A stretch of 64,000 bases of DNA, taken from the NCBI RefSeq assembly GCF_025770725.1, contig NZ_JANZKZ010000002.1, positions 124,001 through 188,000 of the forward strand. Direction: 5' to 3'. Numbering within the stretch: position 1 is the stretch's first letter; each line of letters begins with the position of its first letter. Source of the DNA: Sulfurospirillum oryzae. Its GTDB lineage: Bacteria > Campylobacterota > Campylobacteria > Campylobacterales > Sulfurospirillaceae. Of the stretch, positions 52,401-62,184 are shown piece by piece. The notes below the pieces were generated by a model that saw only the letters and a program-made list of their open reading frames with translations, had not been told where the DNA came from and ran no database searches. The position numbers and the translations under genes were made by a program.

Positions 52401-53624
52401 TTATGATGGCTTGGTGACTTTTGTAGCTTTCCATAAATAAGGTAAAAAGAGTGCAATGATAATAAGGGCTGCACACCCCTCTAAAAGAAGCGTCTCGGCC
52501 GCTCCAAGATAATGCGAGATTGAGCCTATCAAAAGCGCGCCAAGAGGTTGCATGCCAAAAAAAGCCATTGCAAAATAGCTGATGACTCTTCCTCTCATAG
52601 TGCTATCTGAGGTTGTTTGAAGCAGGGTATTGATAATGGTAACATGTAACATCATGCCAAAGCCCGCAACAATGCAAAATAGATAGGAAAAGAGTAGGGT
52701 ATGTGAGAGTGAAAAAAGGAGTATACCCAAGCCAAAAAGTGTGGTAGCGATGATGAGCAACTTTCTAAGGTTACTGGTGTGTTTAAGTGAAGCTAGAAGT
52801 ATCGCGCCACTGAGAGCGCCAACGCCCACAAAACTGTTAAGATAGCCATAAATCGAAGCATCCCCACCCAAGGTCTCTTTGGCGATAATCGGAAACAAGG
52901 TCGTATAGGGAAGTACGAGCAGGCTCATCACGCAGAGCAGTAAAACCAATACACCAAGGGACGGAGTAGACTTGAGATAGCGCAGACCATCATTAAGATC
53001 AGCAAGCATCTTTTGGGTACGTGCTTGAGGAATATGCGCTGGAAGTTTCATCATAAGTAATGAGATGATGACAGCGATAAAACTAAGGGCATTGAGCATA
53101 AAACAGATGCCCGCTCCAAAGGTTTCGAGTATAAAACCTGCAAGCGCAGGTCCGATGAGACGTGCTAGATTGACCATGGTCGAATTAAGCGCTATGGCAT
53201 TGCTGACATCTTCTTTTTGCTCAACCATATAATGCACCAAAGACTGACGTGCTGGAACATCAAACGCATTGACAATACCCAATAGAACACTAAGACAAAT
53301 CAACTCTAGCACAGAATAATCCGTAAAGACAACCACCAACGTCATCGCAATGGCTTGCATCATCGAGGCAATCTGTGTGAAGAGAAGTACTTTAAAACGA
53401 TTGTATCTATCGGCAATCGTGCCACCTAGAAGCGAGAGTAAAAAAGAGGGAAACTGAGAGGCAAAAACACTAAGACCTAGTATAAAAGCAGAGTTCGTTT
53501 GCACATAAATGACCCAATAAACAGCCGTTCGCTGCATCCATGTGCCCATCAAAGAGATGGACTGTCCTGCAAAAAAGAGTCGGTAATTTCGGCTTTTAAA
53601 AGCCCTAAAGGTGTGAATGTTCAT
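52401..53624 (-). CDS. MFS transporter (MFS_3, EntS-like)
   Basis: 407-aa permease with twelve predicted helices and the MFS loop motif GGTIADRYNRFKV between helices 2 and 3. The N terminus FRAFKSRNYRLFFAGQSISLMGTWMQRTAVYWVIY is typical of the MFS_3 group, which includes siderophore exporters. No siderophore biosynthesis genes are nearby, so the substrate is open. Confidence 0.85.
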   Translation of the reverse strand: MNIHTFRAFKSRNYRLFFAGQSISLMGTWMQRTAVYWVIYVQTNSAFILGLSVFASQFPSFLLSLLGGTIADRYNRFKVLLFTQIASMMQAIAMTLVVVFTDYSVLELICLSVLLGIVNAFDVPARQSLVHYMVEQKEDVSNAIALNSTMVNLARLIGPALAGFILETFGAGICFMLNALSFIAVIISLLMMKLPAHIPQARTQKMLADLNDGLRYLKSTPSLGVLVLLLCVMSLLVLPYTTLFPIIAKETLGGDASIYGYLNSFVGVGALSGAILLASLKHTSNLRKLLIIATTLFGLGILLFSLSHTLLFSYLFCIVAGFGMMLHVTIINTLLQTTSDSTMRGRVISYFAMAFFGMQPLGALLIGSISHYLGAAETLLLEGCAALIIIALFLPYLWKATKVTKPS

Positions 53625-53936
53625 GATGTAAGTACTCTTTAGTTGAATACGGAAATTATAGCGGAGTTAAGGTTTGAAATTGTTTTACATGTAAAGACAA
53701 TTTTGCCACAATCCTTTGATGCAAAAAGTTATCTTGATCTTGCAAATTTTTTTCGTGTAGCATAAAGTAAATAAACCCCCTATCTCCTCTTTATAAACTT
53801 CATAATCTCATACAATCGTCATTTGTATGAGATAGAATATTTGCATATTTAACTTAAATGATATAATTTATATATCTTTAAGTTTAGTCTTTACATGTAA
53901 GTAAAAAATATCTCATAATAACAAGGAGACACGCGT
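53625..53936. other. Intergenic region upstream of lutC
   Basis: 312 bases, very A+T-rich. Holds two palindrome cores (53685 and 53891) and the 11-bp inverted repeat at 53805-53833. No gene was seen. The promoter and control of the lut operon must lie here; a TATAAT-like ATATAATTTATATAT is near 53860-53875. Confidence 0.6.
53805..53833. promoter_or_regulatory. 11-bp-arm inverted repeat upstream of the lut operon
   Basis: ATCTCATACAA (53805-53815), 7-base spacer, TTGTATGAGAT (53823-53833): perfect arms. It may be a dimer operator for a lactate regulator or an mRNA hairpin. It is unlike the published LldR/LutR operator form I recall, and no regulator gene is adjacent. Confidence 0.6.
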
Positions 53937-54500
53937 ATGTTTGAAAATTTCAAAGCAAGGGCTGAAGCATCGGGCAATACCGAAGTAAAGCGTTTTGCGA
54001 CAACCAAAGAGGCACTTGGTTTTATTGAAGAGTTCCTTGCAAAAGAAGAAGTGAAAGATGAGCCGGGCTCTTACGCTGTTTGGGCAAAAAGTCCCATCTT
54101 GAGCCAATTTGATAACAAAGCGATGGCGGAAAAATTTCCAGGTCTTCATTTTGAAGTGACCAAAGAGCTAGCAAAAGGTGCAAAAGTGGGCATCACGCAG
54201 TTAAAGTGGGGATTGGCAGAGACAGGTAGTATGGCACAAGACTCTACCGATATTGAGCAACGCCTTGCGTCTGCGCTTGCATGGATTCACGTAGCAATTC
54301 TTCCTACGTCAAAAATCATTGCGGATATTCCTGCGTTGATGACAAAAATGCACCCAAAAAATGACAAATACATTACCCTCATCACAGGTGCGAGTAAAAC
54401 GGCAGATATTGAACGTGTGCTTGCTATTGGTGTTCACGGACCTGAACGATTGGTTATAGTGTGTGTCGATGATTTAGAGTTAGAAGGAGTACAGTCATGA
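53937..54500 (+). CDS. lutC: LutC-like lactate utilisation protein (LUD domain)
   Basis: 187-aa LUD-domain protein. The KWGLAETGSMAQDSTDIEQR segment and VGITQLKWG fit LutC/LldG. In Bacillus and Campylobacter it is part of a three-protein, non-flavin L-lactate oxidation complex. Strong AAGGAG precedes the ATG. The last four bases overlap the next gene (ATGA), so the two are co-translated. Confidence 0.87.
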   Translation: MFENFKARAEASGNTEVKRFATTKEALGFIEEFLAKEEVKDEPGSYAVWAKSPILSQFDNKAMAEKFPGLHFEVTKELAKGAKVGITQLKWGLAETGSMAQDSTDIEQRLASALAWIHVAILPTSKIIADIPALMTKMHPKNDKYITLITGASKTADIERVLAIGVHGPERLVIVCVDDLELEGVQS

Positions 54501-56623
54501 AACAAGATATGTCAGCATCTATCCACAAAGCCCTTAAAAATCAAAACCTTGCAGGTATTTTAGACCGATGGAATTACCCAGCGACACGTGCTAAAGCATT
54601 TGAAGGTATCGATTTTGAGGCATTACGAACTAAAATTGCAGATATTAAAGGTGAAGCGGCTGGTCATCTTGATGAATTAGCCGAGACATTTAAGAAAAAT
54701 GCAGAAGCCAATGGCATCAAAGTGTTTCGTGCCAACAGTGCTGAGGCAGCACGACAATACATTGCCGATCTTTGCAAAGAAAAAGGTGTCAAAAAGATTG
54801 TTAAATCAAAATCAATGGCAACCGAAGAGATTCATCTTAACCATTTCCTTGATGAATTTGGCATTCAATCTGATGAAACAGACTTGGGTGAATGGATTTG
54901 CCAGCTTGCGCACCAAACACCTTCCCACATGGTTATGCCTGCACTTCATCTCACCAAAGAGGAGATTTCAGACCTTTTTGAGGAAGAGACCAAACAACCT
55001 TTGGACAATGACATTCAAAAACTCGTTAAAGTTGCACGAAAAGCGATTCGCGAGAAATTCTTTGAAGCCGATATGGGAATTTCTGGTGCCAATATTGCGA
55101 TTGCAGAGACAGGCTCTATCGTCATCTGTACCAATGAAGGTAACGCGCGCCTTGTAACAACACTTCCAAAAGTACACGTTGCGTTAGTGGGACTTGAAAA
55201 ACTTGTTCCTCACTACACTGATGCTGCGCCTATTTTAGCCGCACTTCCTAGAAATGCGACGAGTCAGCTTTTGACCAGTTATGCTTCCTTTATCTCTGCT
55301 CCAACACTCAATGATGATGGGTCTATGAAAGAGGTGCATATCGTTTTGATGGACAACAATCGCACCAAAATGGCACAAGACCCTAAATTTAAAGAAGCAC
55401 TTCAGTGTATTCGTTGTGCGGCGTGTTTGAACGTCTGCCCAGTGTATCGTTTAGTGACAGGACATGTTTTTGGTGACATCTATACTGGTGGTATTGGTAC
55501 GATTTTAACAGCATGGTTCAATGAGTTAAAATCAGCCGAAGATATTCAAGCGCTTTGTATCGGATGCGATAAATGTAAAGATATATGTGCCGCTAAAATC
55601 GACATTCCTGGACTCATTTTAGAGATTCGTCATCGTGCTGCTGAGAAAGAAGGTTTGCCGTTTATCTATAAAACTGCGCTTGAAGTCATCAATAATCGCA
55701 GAGTCTTTCATGGCATGTTGCGTGCAGCTTCTGTGCTTCAAAAACCATTTGTGAAAGAGGGATTTATACGACACTTACCGATGTTCCTCTCAGGTTTGTC
55801 AGAGTATCGAAGCTTACCATCCGTTGCACCGGTTCCATTCCGTGATCTTTTTAAAACGATCAAACAACCAAAATGCGATGAAAAGGCGGTCTTTTATGCA
55901 GGCTGCGCGCTTGATTTTGTTTACCCAGATGCGGGTGTGGCAATTGTCAAGATCTTAAATAAAGCGGGTATTGAAGTACTCTTCCCAGAAGAGCAATCGT
56001 GCTGTGGTATTCCTCACTGGGGAAGTGGCTCGTTTGATATGGCAGCCGATGCCGCAGAGCGAAATATCTTGCCACTTTTAGAGGGCGATCCTAAGTATAT
56101 CGTGGTAAGTTGTGCCAGTTGTACCACCGCTTTGAAAAAAGAGTGGGCTAAAATTCTCAAAGAACAACACAGAGAGACATTGATTCCTAAAGCCAATGAA
56201 GTCTCGTCAAGAACCTATATGTTCACCGAATTGGTTGACAAGCTCATTAAAGAAAAACGCTTGACACCAAAAGAAGGCATAGAGCTTCATACGTTAACGT
56301 ACCATGACTCTTGCCATGCTAAACGTCATGTGGGTATTTACAAAGAGCCGAGGGCGGCGCTTAGTGCTGCTGGGTATGAAATCAAAGAGATGAATGAGTG
56401 CGATACCTGTTGTGGTATGGGCGGTTCTTATACGATTAAACAACCTGAAATTTCAATGCAAATGCTTAAACGAAAGCTTGAAAACATTGAAGCAACAGGT
56501 GCTGAATTTGTCTCTGCTGAGTGCCCAGGTTGTTTGATTCAATTACGTGGTGGACTTGATAAAACAGGTTCTAAAATTAAAGCAATACATCCTGCGGAAT
56601 TGATGGTCGATAAGTTTAAATAA
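54497..56623 (+). CDS. LutB-LutA fusion: L-lactate oxidation iron-sulfur protein
   Basis: 708-aa protein joining two usually separate subunits. Residues about 1-290 are a LUD domain like LutB/LldF (SKSMATEEIHLNHFL, GAN...AETGSIVICTNEGNARL). About 300-370 hold two [4Fe-4S] motifs (CIRCAACLNVCPVY and CIGCDKCKDICAA). About 460-700 hold two CCG domains as in LutA/LldE (YAGCALDFVYP...CCGIP, SCHAKRH...CCGMGG, CPGC). Together with LutC it should oxidise L-lactate to pyruvate and pass electrons to the quinone pool or a partner. No lactate permease is adjacent. Confidence 0.88.
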   Translation: MKQDMSASIHKALKNQNLAGILDRWNYPATRAKAFEGIDFEALRTKIADIKGEAAGHLDELAETFKKNAEANGIKVFRANSAEAARQYIADLCKEKGVKKIVKSKSMATEEIHLNHFLDEFGIQSDETDLGEWICQLAHQTPSHMVMPALHLTKEEISDLFEEETKQPLDNDIQKLVKVARKAIREKFFEADMGISGANIAIAETGSIVICTNEGNARLVTTLPKVHVALVGLEKLVPHYTDAAPILAALPRNATSQLLTSYASFISAPTLNDDGSMKEVHIVLMDNNRTKMAQDPKFKEALQCIRCAACLNVCPVYRLVTGHVFGDIYTGGIGTILTAWFNELKSAEDIQALCIGCDKCKDICAAKIDIPGLILEIRHRAAEKEGLPFIYKTALEVINNRRVFHGMLRAASVLQKPFVKEGFIRHLPMFLSGLSEYRSLPSVAPVPFRDLFKTIKQPKCDEKAVFYAGCALDFVYPDAGVAIVKILNKAGIEVLFPEEQSCCGIPHWGSGSFDMAADAAERNILPLLEGDPKYIVVSCASCTTALKKEWAKILKEQHRETLIPKANEVSSRTYMFTELVDKLIKEKRLTPKEGIELHTLTYHDSCHAKRHVGIYKEPRAALSAAGYEIKEMNECDTCCGMGGSYTIKQPEISMQMLKRKLENIEATGAEFVSAECPGCLIQLRGGLDKTGSKIKAIHPAELMVDKFK

Positions 56624-56633
56624 TGTTCTACAA

Positions 56634-56667
56634 GAAGGAAGAGCTTTTGGCTCTTCCTTCTCTTTTT
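56634..56667. terminator. Bidirectional terminator of the lut and slyD genes
   Basis: GAAGGAAGAGC (56634-56644), loop TTTTG, GCTCTTCCTTC (56650-56660), then TCTTTTT: an 11-bp perfect stem between convergent genes, and the strongest terminator in the window. Confidence 0.9.
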
Positions 56668-57142
56668 AAGATCTTGCGTGCTCTTCTTTAATCTCTTTTG
56701 CAGTGGCTTTACGAATCGCTAACACCGTGGCTGTAAAGATAACATCAATGCCTGCAAGTGGGTGGTTTCCATCTAACGTGACATTGTCTTTGGTGATCTC
56801 TTTGATGGTATATGAGATTTTTTGATCTTCTACGGCTTCGTCTTCATCTTCAATCACTTCGATAAATTGCTCACCGACATAGATGTTGTCATCAAACTCA
56901 CCACGCTCTTCGATGGTCACCAAGGATTCATCGTATTCGCCAAAGGACTCTTTGGGTGTGAGTTGTACCTTGATGCTATCGCCTACTTTTTTACCATCGA
57001 GCGCTTGTTCGATTTTGGCGAAAATGTCATTATAGCCGCCATGAAGGTAAATGAGTGGATCTGCACCTGAATCAAGCAGGTTTTTAGTGGTATCGGTGAT
57101 GGTGTATTCGAGTGTTACAACAGAATTTTTAGAGATGGTCAT
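56666..57142 (-). CDS. slyD: FKBP-type peptidyl-prolyl isomerase, SlyD-like
   Basis: 158-aa cytoplasmic prolyl isomerase/chaperone with an FKBP domain interrupted by the IF insert. The start is VVTLEYTITDTTKNLLDSGAD, then YLHGGYNDIFAKIEQALDGKKVGD and LAGIDVIFTATVLAIRKAT are typical. The C-terminal histidine-rich metal tail of E. coli SlyD is missing. It may help nickel enzymes, but this is not shown. Strong AAGGAA precedes the ATG. Confidence 0.87.
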   Translation of the reverse strand: MTISKNSVVTLEYTITDTTKNLLDSGADPLIYLHGGYNDIFAKIEQALDGKKVGDSIKVQLTPKESFGEYDESLVTIEERGEFDDNIYVGEQFIEVIEDEDEAVEDQKISYTIKEITKDNVTLDGNHPLAGIDVIFTATVLAIRKATAKEIKEEHARS

Positions 57143-57161
57143 TTTGTTTTCCTTTTTGGTG

Positions 57162-57575
57162 TTAATTTATTTTTTGAATAAACCAGTCAAATCGTCCTGA
57201 GCAGGTTACAATCTCATTGGTATCTTTTATCTCCACGTCAACGCTGATATATGCGCGACCTTTTTTTGCCAATTGCTCTTCAAATTTTTCTTTCATGGCA
57301 TTGTCAATGTGCGCCAAACCATAAATCTCACCTGTCGCTGGTTTTTTGAATTTTATCTCTGATTCTCTTAAAATAGGCACTACATGACCAGAAAGATGTG
57401 GAAACATCTTCTGCAACGCCTCACCACTAAGGGTTTCAGCAAGTGTAAATTGTGCGCTTGCATGAACGGTTTGGATATGGTTTTCATTGCTTTTATTCAG
57501 TGGTAATGTTAAATAGCCATCACGATTACGGCTTAACCCTACTTTTTGGACAAATGGTATTTCTAACACATTCAT
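57162..57575 (-). CDS. Hotdog-fold thioesterase-like protein
   Basis: 137-aa hotdog-fold protein, similar to DUF4442/YiiD C-terminal thioesterases; the HIQTVHASAQFTLAETLSGEAL segment is typical. Start overlaps the end of the aminotransferase gene (ATGA), so the two are co-translated. The acyl substrate is unknown. Confidence 0.7.
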   Translation of the reverse strand: MNVLEIPFVQKVGLSRNRDGYLTLPLNKSNENHIQTVHASAQFTLAETLSGEALQKMFPHLSGHVVPILRESEIKFKKPATGEIYGLAHIDNAMKEKFEEQLAKKGRAYISVDVEIKDTNEIVTCSGRFDWFIQKIN

Positions 57576-58699
57576 CGTTGCGTTCCTCTTTTGTGCAAAT
57601 AATCCCTGAGCCTCTGCACACCTTCGCTCATGTGCTCAATACTTCTTGTGTAAGCAAAGCGAAGGTAGTGATTTGTGCCATTGCTTCCAAAGTCGATGCC
57701 CGGTGTCGTTGCGACGTGGATGTTTTCCAAAAGCTCTTTAGCAAAAGCAAAGCTATCATCGGAGTACTTTGAGATGTTTGCCCAGATGTAAAAAGCACCT
57801 TCTGGTTTCGCGTCGATCTCAAAAAGTTGTGAGAGTTCAGCGTATAAGAAGTCGCGGCGGGCTTTGAATTCGGCTTTGATGGTTGTAAGGTAGCTTTCAT
57901 CAAAGGCTTCAAGTGCTCCGTATTGGCTCAGTGTGGGTGCTGAGATAAAAAGGTTTTGTGCGACGATCTCGGCATGGCGTACTTGCTCTTTGGGGACAAT
58001 CACCCAACCCAAGCGCTGACCAGGCATACAGTAGTATTTGGAAAAGCCATTGATAACCAAAACATTTTTTCCAAATTCAAGCGCACTGTGCGCATTTTCT
58101 TCGTAGGTCAGACCATGGTAAAGCTCATCGGAGATAAACGCTATGTTATGGGCTTCGCAGTACTCAACGAGTTCTTTGAGATTTTCTTTGGTGTAGATAT
58201 TTCCCGTTGGATTGGCAGGCGAAGAGATTTGCAGAGCATCTAGCTCATGTGATTTCAAATCCTTTACATGTAACTCAAAATTATCCTCTTTACCGATGGG
58301 CATAAACTGAGGTTTGATGTCAAGAAGATGTGCAAAATTTTTGTAACACGGGTACGAGGGATCACTTAGTCCTAGCGTTGCTTCGCCTTTAAGTGTAAGG
58401 GCATAAGCGATTAAAAATGCACCGCTGGTTCCCGGCGTTAAGAAGATTTGGTCGATGTCTATTTTTACATTGTAGGTTAAAGCGTAATGCTGTGCAATTT
58501 TTTCACGTAAAGCAATTAAACCGTGGCTTTGCGTGTAGGAAAATCGGTTCTCATCAATGCTTACATGTAACGCTTTTTTAACATTAGGAGAGGGTGGAAG
58601 GTCGGGCTGTCCGATCTCAAAATGAATACTATCTGGAAACTTTTCAGCCTCTTTGACAATGTCCATGACAATAAAAGAGCTCATTTCTTTGCAACGCAT
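57572..58699 (-). CDS. Class I pyridoxal-phosphate aminotransferase (aspartate-type)
   Basis: 375-aa fold-type I enzyme. The PLP lysine is in NGFSKYYCMPGQRLGW (about residue 222), with SPANPTGNIY and DELYHGLTYEE binding-site motifs and the final LRFAYTRSIEHM arginine site. It resembles AspC/AlaT-type transaminases. Two palindrome cores give LHVK and LHVS (58264, 58561). The amino acid substrate cannot be decided from the sequence. Confidence 0.87.
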   Translation of the reverse strand: MRCKEMSSFIVMDIVKEAEKFPDSIHFEIGQPDLPPSPNVKKALHVSIDENRFSYTQSHGLIALREKIAQHYALTYNVKIDIDQIFLTPGTSGAFLIAYALTLKGEATLGLSDPSYPCYKNFAHLLDIKPQFMPIGKEDNFELHVKDLKSHELDALQISSPANPTGNIYTKENLKELVEYCEAHNIAFISDELYHGLTYEENAHSALEFGKNVLVINGFSKYYCMPGQRLGWVIVPKEQVRHAEIVAQNLFISAPTLSQYGALEAFDESYLTTIKAEFKARRDFLYAELSQLFEIDAKPEGAFYIWANISKYSDDSFAFAKELLENIHVATTPGIDFGSNGTNHYLRFAYTRSIEHMSEGVQRLRDYLHKRGTQR

Positions 58700-58777
58700 A
58701 TCATTACCTTTGGATTTTAAAACGGATATTATAGCTCATTTGAAAGAAGAGGGAAACGAATGCTTCCCTTAAAAAGT

Positions 58778-59821
58778 TTACGAAGCTATGGTTTGGAGAA
58801 ACTCGGTTTTGAGATCTTCGTAAGGAAGATAACGACCAATGACGACAAGTAAAGATTTGCGCTCACCCTCAAAAGGGGCTCCAAAGTCGAAACCAACAAC
58901 TTTGTGGACACCTTGAACGATTAAACGGCGTTCATCACTATCCACCGCAAGGACACCTTTGTAACGTAGCATATCGTTGCCGTATATTTCGACAAGATTT
59001 TCCATAAATGCACCGATTTTTTTGATGTCAAGCTCACCTGCTTCAAAGACATAAGAGGTGATGTCATCGCTCCAAGAGTGTGTCTGCTTTTTGGTGCTAA
59101 AGCTTTTAAACTGGATGTTTTGAACATCTTTAGCTTGGTAGAAACCTTGGTTTACATGTAAAGAATCACTCAGATCAAACGCCCCAATGCCTATCCAAAT
59201 CTCTTTGGGTAAAGCACCCTGAAAGGCTTCAAAAATTTCGGCTTTTGCGTTAATAGCATTGATGCGAGAGAGAACGATCTCTTTTTGTGCTTCATCGATG
59301 CTATCAGCTTTGGTAAGGATGATACGATCGGCAAAGCCGATTTGAGAAGCGGCAACACGGTGTTCATCAAGTTGCTTGATGATATGAATACTGTCCACGA
59401 GCGTTATAACCGCATCAAGCATGATGCGCTCACGAATAATCTCATCAACAAAAAAAGCTTGAACGATGGGTGCAGGATCAGCCAGTCCGGTTGTTTCTAA
59501 AAGCAGGCGATCGGCTTTAAACGTGCCAGAGTCTATTTTTGCAAGCAATTCGTGAAGTGCTTGGGTTAACTCGCCTCTGATGCTACAACAAACACAGCCA
59601 TTGCTCAGTTCAACAATTTCCACATCGGCATCTTTTTTAAGCAATGCTCCATCAACATTAACAGCGCCAAACTCATTTTCGATGATAGCAATGCGTTCAT
59701 TTTTGTTGTGTTCTAAAAGGTAGTTGATGAGCGTCGTCTTACCTGCGCCTAAAAAACCTGTCAAAAGCGTGACAGGAAGAGGTGCAAAAGCTAGATTCTC
59801 ATCAACAACAACGTCCGCCAT
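58778..59821 (-). CDS. yjiA: COG0523 GTPase, YjiA-like metal chaperone
   Basis: 347-aa G3E GTPase with P-loop [10 protein letters not shown], the metal-binding CxCC motif ([12 protein letters not shown]), and a C-terminal CobW domain. In E. coli the same three genes occur as yjiY-yjiX-yjiA. GGAGG five bases before the ATG at 59821 decides the start, which overlaps the end of yjiX by 20 bases. It may supply a metal to an unknown partner. A palindrome core encodes LHVN (59152). Confidence 0.87.
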   Translation of the reverse strand: MADVVVDENLAFAPLPVTLLTGFLGAGKTTLINYLLEHNKNERIAIIENEFGAVNVDGALLKKDADVEIVELSNGCVCCSIRGELTQALHELLAKIDSGTFKADRLLLETTGLADPAPIVQAFFVDEIIRERIMLDAVITLVDSIHIIKQLDEHRVAASQIGFADRIILTKADSIDEAQKEIVLSRINAINAKAEIFEAFQGALPKEIWIGIGAFDLSDSLHVNQGFYQAKDVQNIQFKSFSTKKQTHSWSDDITSYVFEAGELDIKKIGAFMENLVEIYGNDMLRYKGVLAVDSDERRLIVQGVHKVVGFDFGAPFEGERKSLLVVIGRYLPYEDLKTEFLQTIAS

Positions 59822-59999
59822 TTTTGCCTCCATATCGTGCTTCAACACGCTCTCTGTAAAATTCTTCATAACTCATAGGTGTTTGTTCAGGATGTGTGAG
59901 ACGGATATGTTGTACATACGTATCATAATCAGGCATACCGACCATCAAACGTGCGGCTTGACCCAAATATTTACCCGCTTTCGCAAGATTTTCAAACAT
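59802..59999 (-). CDS. yjiX: YbdD/YjiX-family small protein
   Basis: 65-aa protein of the DUF466 family. [20 protein letters not shown], the [12 protein letters not shown] segment and the terminal [11 protein letters not shown] match the family, and the Cys pair at the end is conserved. It is always found with CstA-type transporters and lies here just downstream of one. The role is unknown; it may help the carrier or its assembly. Confidence 0.9.
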   Translation of the reverse strand: MFENLAKAGKYLGQAARLMVGMPDYDTYVQHIRLTHPEQTPMSYEEFYRERVEARYGGKNGGRCC

Positions 60000-60060
60000 T
60001 ATTTTTCCTAGTCAAAGATTGCACAAAGAGGTGATGAAACACCTCTTTGTGATTGTAGAT

Positions 60061-62184
60061 TTAGTGTGCTGTACCGCTTATGATTGCTTCTGCATTTGCA
60101 GGCATTGGAGCATAAGGGACTTCATTTGTTGTAGGTTGATCAGATTTAAGTGCTTTAAGGCACGCTTGTACCGTAAAGCCAATCATTGCAACAACAACGA
60201 CCATAAAACCAAGAATCAAAACACCATCAAGTTGGTTGTTAAAAATGACTTGTTCAACAGATGCTTGAGATTTAAAGACCGCATTGGGTTTAAAGTTACC
60301 ACTTGCAAGAAGTGCTTGAAGTTGGTTTGCTTTAGCAAAGAAGCTTACCGCTGGGTCAGAGCTAAATGCTTTTAACCAACCTGCACTCATCGTACAAATA
60401 ACCAACCATGTCGCTGGAACAATAGAAACCCAAGCAAAGGCTTGTTGTTTCATTTTGAAAAGAACCACAGTACAAAGCATCAATGCGATTGCGGCAAGCA
60501 TTTGGTTTGTAATACCAAAGAGTGGCCATAAGGTATTAATACCGCCTAATGGATCAACAACGCCCACATAGAGGAAGTAACCCCATGAAGCAACAACGAG
60601 TGCTGTTGCAAGTAAGTTTGCAAACAAAGAGTTTGTTTTTTTCAAGTTTGGATTGATAAGTCCTAGTAGATCTTGCAACATAAAACGCGCTGCACGAGTT
60701 CCAGCATCAACCGCAGTCAAGATGAAAAGAGCTTCAAATAGAATCGCGAAGTGGTACCAGAAAGACATGGAACCCAGTCCGCCAAGTGCTTGGTGGATGA
60801 TTTTAGCCATACCAACCGCAAGTGTAGGAGCACCACCAGCACGAGAAATAATACTTTTCTCGCCAACTTCTGCTGCAATTTGAGTGAGAATATCTGGAGT
60901 AATTACAAATCCCCAATTGCTAACGGTTGTAGAAGCTGCTGCTGCAATGTCCGCTAAACCTGTTGGGTTAAGTGCGCCCATTGGGCTGTTCATTGCAAAG
61001 TAAACACCTGGATCAATAATAGAAGCTGAAATGAGCGCCATCATCGCAACGAATGATTCCATAAGCATACCGCCATAACCGATCATACGTGCTTGTGTCT
61101 CATTAGCAAGCATTTTTGGTGTTGTACCTGAAGAGATGAGGGCGTGGAAACCAGACACGGCACCACATGCAATGGTAATAAACAAGAATGGGAACAAACT
61201 ACCTGCCCATACTGGTCCATGACCGTCAAAAGCATATTTTGTGACAGCAGGCATTTGCATATTTGGCATCATAATAACAATACCAATTGCTAAACCAACA
61301 ATCGCGCCAATTTTTAAGAAAGTAGAAAGGTAATCACGAGGTGCCAAAAGAAGCCATACAGGAAGTACAGCAGCTATGAAACCATAGGTAACCAATGCCC
61401 ATGTTAAGGCAACACCGCTAAGATCAAAGTAAACTGACCATGTTGGGCTTTCTGCTACTTGTCCACCTAGGATAATTCCAAAGATAAGACCAGCAATACC
61501 AAAAACAGAAGCTTCAAGAATACGACCTGGGCGAATAAAGCGGAGGTAGATGCCCATAAAGAATGCTAATGGGATAGTAAATGCTACTGTAAAGGTTCCC
61601 CAAGGACTGTGTGTAAGTGCTTTAACAACAACCATTGCAAGAACCGCTAAGATAATGATCATGATCATAAAACAAGCGATCAAAGCAATAACACCAGGAA
61701 TGGTTCCCATCTCTGTTTTAACAAGCTCACCAAGTGATTTACCATCGCGTCTTGTGGAAACAAAGAGAACCATATAGTCTTGTACAGCACCTGCTATAAC
61801 AACACCGATTAAGATCCAAAGCATACTCGGTAGGTAACCCATTTGAGCTGCTAAAACAGGTCCAACGAGTGGACCAGCACCTGCGATTGCCGCAAAGTGA
61901 TGACCAAAGAGAATGACTTTGTTCGTTGGAACATAATCAAGTCCATCATTATGACGAAATGCTGGCGTCATACGTGTAGCATCAACTTTTAAAACCTTAT
62001 CTGCAATGTAAAGGCTGTAGAAGCGGTATCCAATCAAATAGACACATACTGATGCTGTTAATACCCACATGGCATTAATCGATTCACCCCGATTTAATGC
62101 AATATAACCAAATGCAAAAGCACCCAAAATGGCTACAAATAACCAAGCTATCTTCGTTGAAGAGCTTGTACTGTTTGTCGACAT
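60061..62184 (-). CDS. cstA: CstA-type pyruvate/peptide transporter
   Basis: 707-aa inner-membrane carrier with about 16-18 helices, of the CstA/BtsT family. The N-terminal region (TPAFRHNDGLDYVPTNKVILFGHHFAAIAGAGPLVGP) is diagnostic. E. coli homologues import pyruvate or peptides on carbon starvation. It is the first gene of the cstA-yjiX-yjiA operon. AAACGGAGG-type ribosome site (TACCTCC on the plus strand) is present. There is no palindrome copy in the gene. Confidence 0.93.
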   Translation of the reverse strand: MSTNSTSSSTKIAWLFVAILGAFAFGYIALNRGESINAMWVLTASVCVYLIGYRFYSLYIADKVLKVDATRMTPAFRHNDGLDYVPTNKVILFGHHFAAIAGAGPLVGPVLAAQMGYLPSMLWILIGVVIAGAVQDYMVLFVSTRRDGKSLGELVKTEMGTIPGVIALIACFMIMIIILAVLAMVVVKALTHSPWGTFTVAFTIPLAFFMGIYLRFIRPGRILEASVFGIAGLIFGIILGGQVAESPTWSVYFDLSGVALTWALVTYGFIAAVLPVWLLLAPRDYLSTFLKIGAIVGLAIGIVIMMPNMQMPAVTKYAFDGHGPVWAGSLFPFLFITIACGAVSGFHALISSGTTPKMLANETQARMIGYGGMLMESFVAMMALISASIIDPGVYFAMNSPMGALNPTGLADIAAAASTTVSNWGFVITPDILTQIAAEVGEKSIISRAGGAPTLAVGMAKIIHQALGGLGSMSFWYHFAILFEALFILTAVDAGTRAARFMLQDLLGLINPNLKKTNSLFANLLATALVVASWGYFLYVGVVDPLGGINTLWPLFGITNQMLAAIALMLCTVVLFKMKQQAFAWVSIVPATWLVICTMSAGWLKAFSSDPAVSFFAKANQLQALLASGNFKPNAVFKSQASVEQVIFNNQLDGVLILGFMVVVVAMIGFTVQACLKALKSDQPTTNEVPYAPMPANAEAIISGTAH

